Origin: Candidatus Omnitrophota bacterium
Lineage (GTDB): Bacteria; Omnitrophota; Gorgyraeia; Zapsychrales; Fredricksoniimonadaceae
DNA: 8,379 nucleotides
Direction of reading: 5' to 3'
Assembly (NCBI GenBank): GCA_017987425.1
Contig: JAGNTT010000080.1
Span: 1 to 8,379 of the forward strand
Positions 6,150 through 8,379 of the stretch are shown piece after piece; the first letter of the stretch is position 1; every line of letters begins with the position of its first letter. The translations under genes and the position numbers were made by a program. Below the pieces are notes generated by a model. The model had not been told where the DNA came from, did not search any database, and saw only the letters and a list, made by a program, of their open reading frames with translations.

Positions 6150-7220
6150 ATGATGCAGTATCAAAAATTACCTCAGGCGCCGAAATCAATCGCCATTTTC
6201 CGGGCTTTAATGCTCGGAGATCTTCTTTGTTCTGTACCGGCCTTACGCGCCCTGCGTCATGCCTACCCGCAAAGCCGCATTACACTTGTTGGTCTTCCAT
6301 GGGCGAAAAGTTTTGTTCAACGCTTTGCTCATATTATTGACGAATTTCTCCTTTTTCCGGGATATCCGGGACTTCCGGAAATTGCTCCGGATATCGAGAA
6401 TATCGGATATTTCTTTATCCAGGCCCAGCAAAATAAATTTGATCTGGTCATTCAAATGCACGGTGCCGGGTCATATGTCAATTCAATCTGTGTTCTTCTC
6501 GGTGCGAAATACAATGCCGGATTTTACATCGAAGGGGAGTATTGCCCCGATCCTAAGTTGTTTATTCCTTTTCCGGAAACTTCCAACGAAGTCGTCCGGT
6601 ATATTCAATTGGTGGAATCATTAGGCGTTCCGTCACGCGGCACACATCTGGAATTTCCTTTGTTTAAATCGGATTTTGATAGGCTTCAATTGATGCAGGG
6701 TGCGGACCTTCTTAAAGAAGAGTATATCTGCATCCACCCGGGAGCGAGATTGTTGTCCCGACGCTGGCTTCCTGAACGTTTTGCCCAGGTGAGTGATGAA
6801 CTCGCGGGGGCGGGCTTCAAAATTGTTTTAACAGGCGGCAAGGAAGAGGGTGCCTTGGTTGCTTCGGTGAGCTCGATGATGAAAGCTCCTCATGTGAATA
6901 TGGCCGGTAAAACGGATCTTGGGACGCTCGGAGCCTTGCTTAAAGGGGCGCGTCTTCTGGTGTGCAATGACACCGGAGTATCGCTCATGGCGGCCGCTCT
7001 TAAAGTGCCGGGCGTTGTGATCTTGACCGGTTCCGATTTGGAAAGCTCAAAGCCGGCGAATGAAGAGCTGCATAAAATTGTGTATTCTCCGGTCAATTGC
7101 CGTCCCTGTTTTTATCATGTCTGCCCCATCGGGCAACCGTGCGCGCAGCAGGTGGAGACAAAAAGCGTGATTGATATGGCATTAAGTATATTAAAAGAAC
7201 CTTCGGGCGTTTCGAAATAA
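6150..7220 (+). CDS. Glycosyltransferase family 9 (heptosyltransferase-like)
   Basis: GT9 enzymes are cytoplasmic GT-B transferases, best known for adding heptose to the lipopolysaccharide inner core. The 356-residue product has the family layout. The N-terminal half contains 'LMLGDLLCSVPALRAL' (20-35), with D24 at the catalytic Asp position of WaaC/WaaF, followed by 'HAYPQSRITLVGLPW'. The C-terminal half opens with 'ICIHPGA' (193-199) and 'RRWLPERFAQV' (204-214), then 'FKIVLTGGKEE' and the donor-binding 'NDTGVSLMAAAL' (273-284). The histidine common in this last motif (DTGxxH) is a leucine here (L279). Near the C-terminus, cysteines 317, 320, 325 and 331 form a CxxC-type cluster also seen in other GT9 proteins. 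GAAGGG (6138-6143) supports the start at 6150, with ATG 6153 equally possible. It is the first gene of an apparent operon, 12 bases before the next glycosyltransferase. The transferred sugar need not be heptose. Confidence 0.88.
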   Translation: MMQYQKLPQAPKSIAIFRALMLGDLLCSVPALRALRHAYPQSRITLVGLPWAKSFVQRFAHIIDEFLLFPGYPGLPEIAPDIENIGYFFIQAQQNKFDLVIQMHGAGSYVNSICVLLGAKYNAGFYIEGEYCPDPKLFIPFPETSNEVVRYIQLVESLGVPSRGTHLEFPLFKSDFDRLQLMQGADLLKEEYICIHPGARLLSRRWLPERFAQVSDELAGAGFKIVLTGGKEEGALVASVSSMMKAPHVNMAGKTDLGTLGALLKGARLLVCNDTGVSLMAAALKVPGVVILTGSDLESSKPANEELHKIVYSPVNCRPCFYHVCPIGQPCAQQVETKSVIDMALSILKEPSGVSK

Positions 7221-7232
7221 AGCGAGGTGTCT

Positions 7233-8288
7233 ATGAAGCGGTTGAATATCCTGATTTGGCAAGTTCACGGCAGTTATCTTTATTACCTGACCCAGACTCC
7301 GCACAATTTTTATATGCCTTCTAAGCCCGACCGTAAAGGAGCTTACAAAGGCCGCTTGGGGAAACTGCCGTGGGGGAACAATGTGTTCGACGTTCCCTTT
7401 GATTTAATCAAGACTCTGGATTTCGACTGCATCATTTTTCAGCAACCGGCACAGTATCAGGAAGAGCAATACGTCATTCTGTCTCCTGAACAGAGAAAGC
7501 TTCCCAAAATTTATCTGGAGCATGATCCGCCTATAGAACATCCGACGAATACGCGTCATTTTCTGGATGATCCCAATGTTTTGATGGTCCACGTAACTCA
7601 CTTCAACAGTCTGATGTGGGATGCGGGGCGGACACCGAGAACGGTTATCGAGCACGGGGTCGTTGTCCCGCCTAACCTGCGCTACAAGGGTAATTTGGAA
7701 AAAGGAATAGTTGTCATCAATCATCTCAAACAGCGCGGCCGCTGTATGGGTTCCGATGTCTACCTGCAGGCGCGTCATGAGGTTCCTCTCGATCTCGTCG
7801 GCAAGGCCGCTGAAGATCTGGAAGGGGGATTGGCCGAGGCGGTCAATCACGACCTTCTCAAATTTGTATCACAGTACCGGTTCTTTTTTAATCCCATCCG
7901 TTATTCCAGTCTCAGCCTCGCGGTCTGCGAGGCGATGGCCATCGGCATGCCCATCATAGGGCTGGCCACAACCGAGATGGTCCGTGTGATTAAGAATGAC
8001 GTCTCGGGTTACATTGATACCCGGACCGATACGTTGATCGATTACATGAAATTCCTGCTTGAAAATCCGAAGGAAGCCAAGCGGCTGGGCCAGGGGGCCA
8101 GGCGTTATGCCACGGAACATTTCGCGATCGAGCGTTTTATCGACGACTGGAATGCCGTCTTTCACAGAGTGACGGGATATTTGAATTCGTCTGTCAAGGA
8201 ATCGGCTGCGGATTCCGATGACAATGAACTGCCAAAATCATTAAGGGACCGAGCCATCGCCCGTCTGCCCAAAACTTCAATTAATTAA
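7233..8288 (+). CDS. GT-B fold glycosyltransferase, family 1/GT4-like
   Basis: The 351-residue product looks like a retaining GT-B glycosyltransferase, probably cytoplasmic and acting on a nucleotide-sugar donor. The C-terminal Rossmann half carries the donor-site signature 'YSSLSLAVCEAMAIGMPII' (224-242, with E233), followed by 'NDVSGYI' (255-261) and a helical 'PKEAKRLGQGARRYATEHF' (279-297), the typical end of GT4 domains. The N-terminal acceptor half is more divergent: 'LNILIWQVHGSYLYYLTQ' (4-21), 'CIIFQQPAQYQ' (66-76) and 'YLEHDPP' (94-100). Residues from about 317 form a polar, probably disordered tail ending 'RLPKTSIN'. ATG 7233 is preferred because AGCGAGG (7221-7227) is five bases upstream; the in-frame GTG at 7227 overlaps that site. 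The gene follows the GT9 gene by 12 bases and precedes a HAD gene by 45, with no terminator between, which points to one glycan-assembly operon. Donor and acceptor are unknown. Confidence 0.83.
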   Translation: MKRLNILIWQVHGSYLYYLTQTPHNFYMPSKPDRKGAYKGRLGKLPWGNNVFDVPFDLIKTLDFDCIIFQQPAQYQEEQYVILSPEQRKLPKIYLEHDPPIEHPTNTRHFLDDPNVLMVHVTHFNSLMWDAGRTPRTVIEHGVVVPPNLRYKGNLEKGIVVINHLKQRGRCMGSDVYLQARHEVPLDLVGKAAEDLEGGLAEAVNHDLLKFVSQYRFFFNPIRYSSLSLAVCEAMAIGMPIIGLATTEMVRVIKNDVSGYIDTRTDTLIDYMKFLLENPKEAKRLGQGARRYATEHFAIERFIDDWNAVFHRVTGYLNSSVKESAADSDDNELPKSLRDRAIARLPKTSIN

Positions 8289-8333
8289 TCATCGCCGAGA
8301 TAATTGGTGATCGTAACGGGAGGAAAAGCAATC

Positions 8334-8379
8334 ATGCCGAAACCAGTCATCTTCTTGGATATGGACGGGACGCTGATCC
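8334..8379 (+). CDS. HAD superfamily hydrolase, N-terminal fragment
   Basis: Only the first 15 codons are in the window and the gene continues beyond it. The peptide 'MPKPVIFLDMDGTLI' contains HAD motif I (DxDGT), in which D9 would be the nucleophile and D11 the acid/base. GGGAGGA (8318-8324) lies nine bases before ATG 8334. In this operon a sugar-phosphate phosphatase would fit, but the motif reads DMDGT rather than the DRDGT typical of the heptose bisphosphate phosphatase GmhB, so phosphoglycolate-phosphatase-like and other HAD types are equally possible. The first 15 residues cannot decide the subfamily. Confidence 0.75.
   Translation, partial: MPKPVIFLDMDGTLI

Noticed and set aside
6353..6416. 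Repeated CCGGATATC-like words (TCCGGGATATCCGGG, CTCCGGATATCGAG, ATCGGATAT)
   Set aside because: They fall inside the GT9 coding region at Pro, Gly, Ile and Asp codons and are irregularly spaced, so they look like codon coincidence rather than a binding-site array.

Overview
All recognisable genes in this window lie on the + strand. It looks like ordinary chromosome of a Gram-negative, environmental-type bacterium with roughly balanced base composition. The evidence for an outer membrane is indirect: a heptosyltransferase-type GT9 enzyme and a probable lipid-linked sugar transfer pair. Gene style (TPR-tailed GT39 enzyme, glycine-zipper stress protein, COG5637-like SRPBCC protein) is reminiscent of uncultivated lineages such as Omnitrophota, but that placement is a low-confidence guess. 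I saw no tRNA, rRNA, CRISPR array, insertion sequence or phage gene.

Layout. (1) Bases 1-406: the 3' end of a glycine-zipper protein of the general-stress-protein-17M type, closed by a strong intrinsic terminator. (2) 427-2121: a probable promoter and a complete prfC (peptide chain release factor 3). (3) 2162-4513: a probable promoter and a tight two-gene unit, a GT39-like polytopic glycosyltransferase with a C-terminal TPR tail followed by a soluble DPM1-like GT2 synthase. (4) 4688-5356: a 67-residue exported peptide of unknown role followed 18 bases later by an SRPBCC protein. (5) 5464-6045: a secreted, low-complexity Asn/Ser/Thr/Gly/Pro-rich protein with an aspartate run, closed by a second strong intrinsic terminator. 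(6) 6110-8379: a probable promoter and an apparent operon of a GT9 glycosyltransferase, a GT-B (GT4-like) glycosyltransferase and the first codons of a HAD-family phosphatase, which runs off the window.

How they fit together. The GT2 enzyme would charge a polyprenyl-phosphate carrier with a sugar, and the GT39 enzyme would transfer that sugar to a cell-surface acceptor. The 6150-8379 operon would assemble another surface glycan, for example a lipopolysaccharide core or similar oligosaccharide. The stress protein fragment and the SRPBCC protein are types often met in stress-associated gene sets. The window therefore reads mostly as envelope biogenesis and stress adaptation around one translation housekeeping gene. 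No clearly new system is visible. The best leads are two exported proteins of unknown function (4688-4891 and 5464-5982), the GT2/GT39-TPR pair, and a GT9 enzyme with a substituted histidine in its nucleotide-sugar motif.
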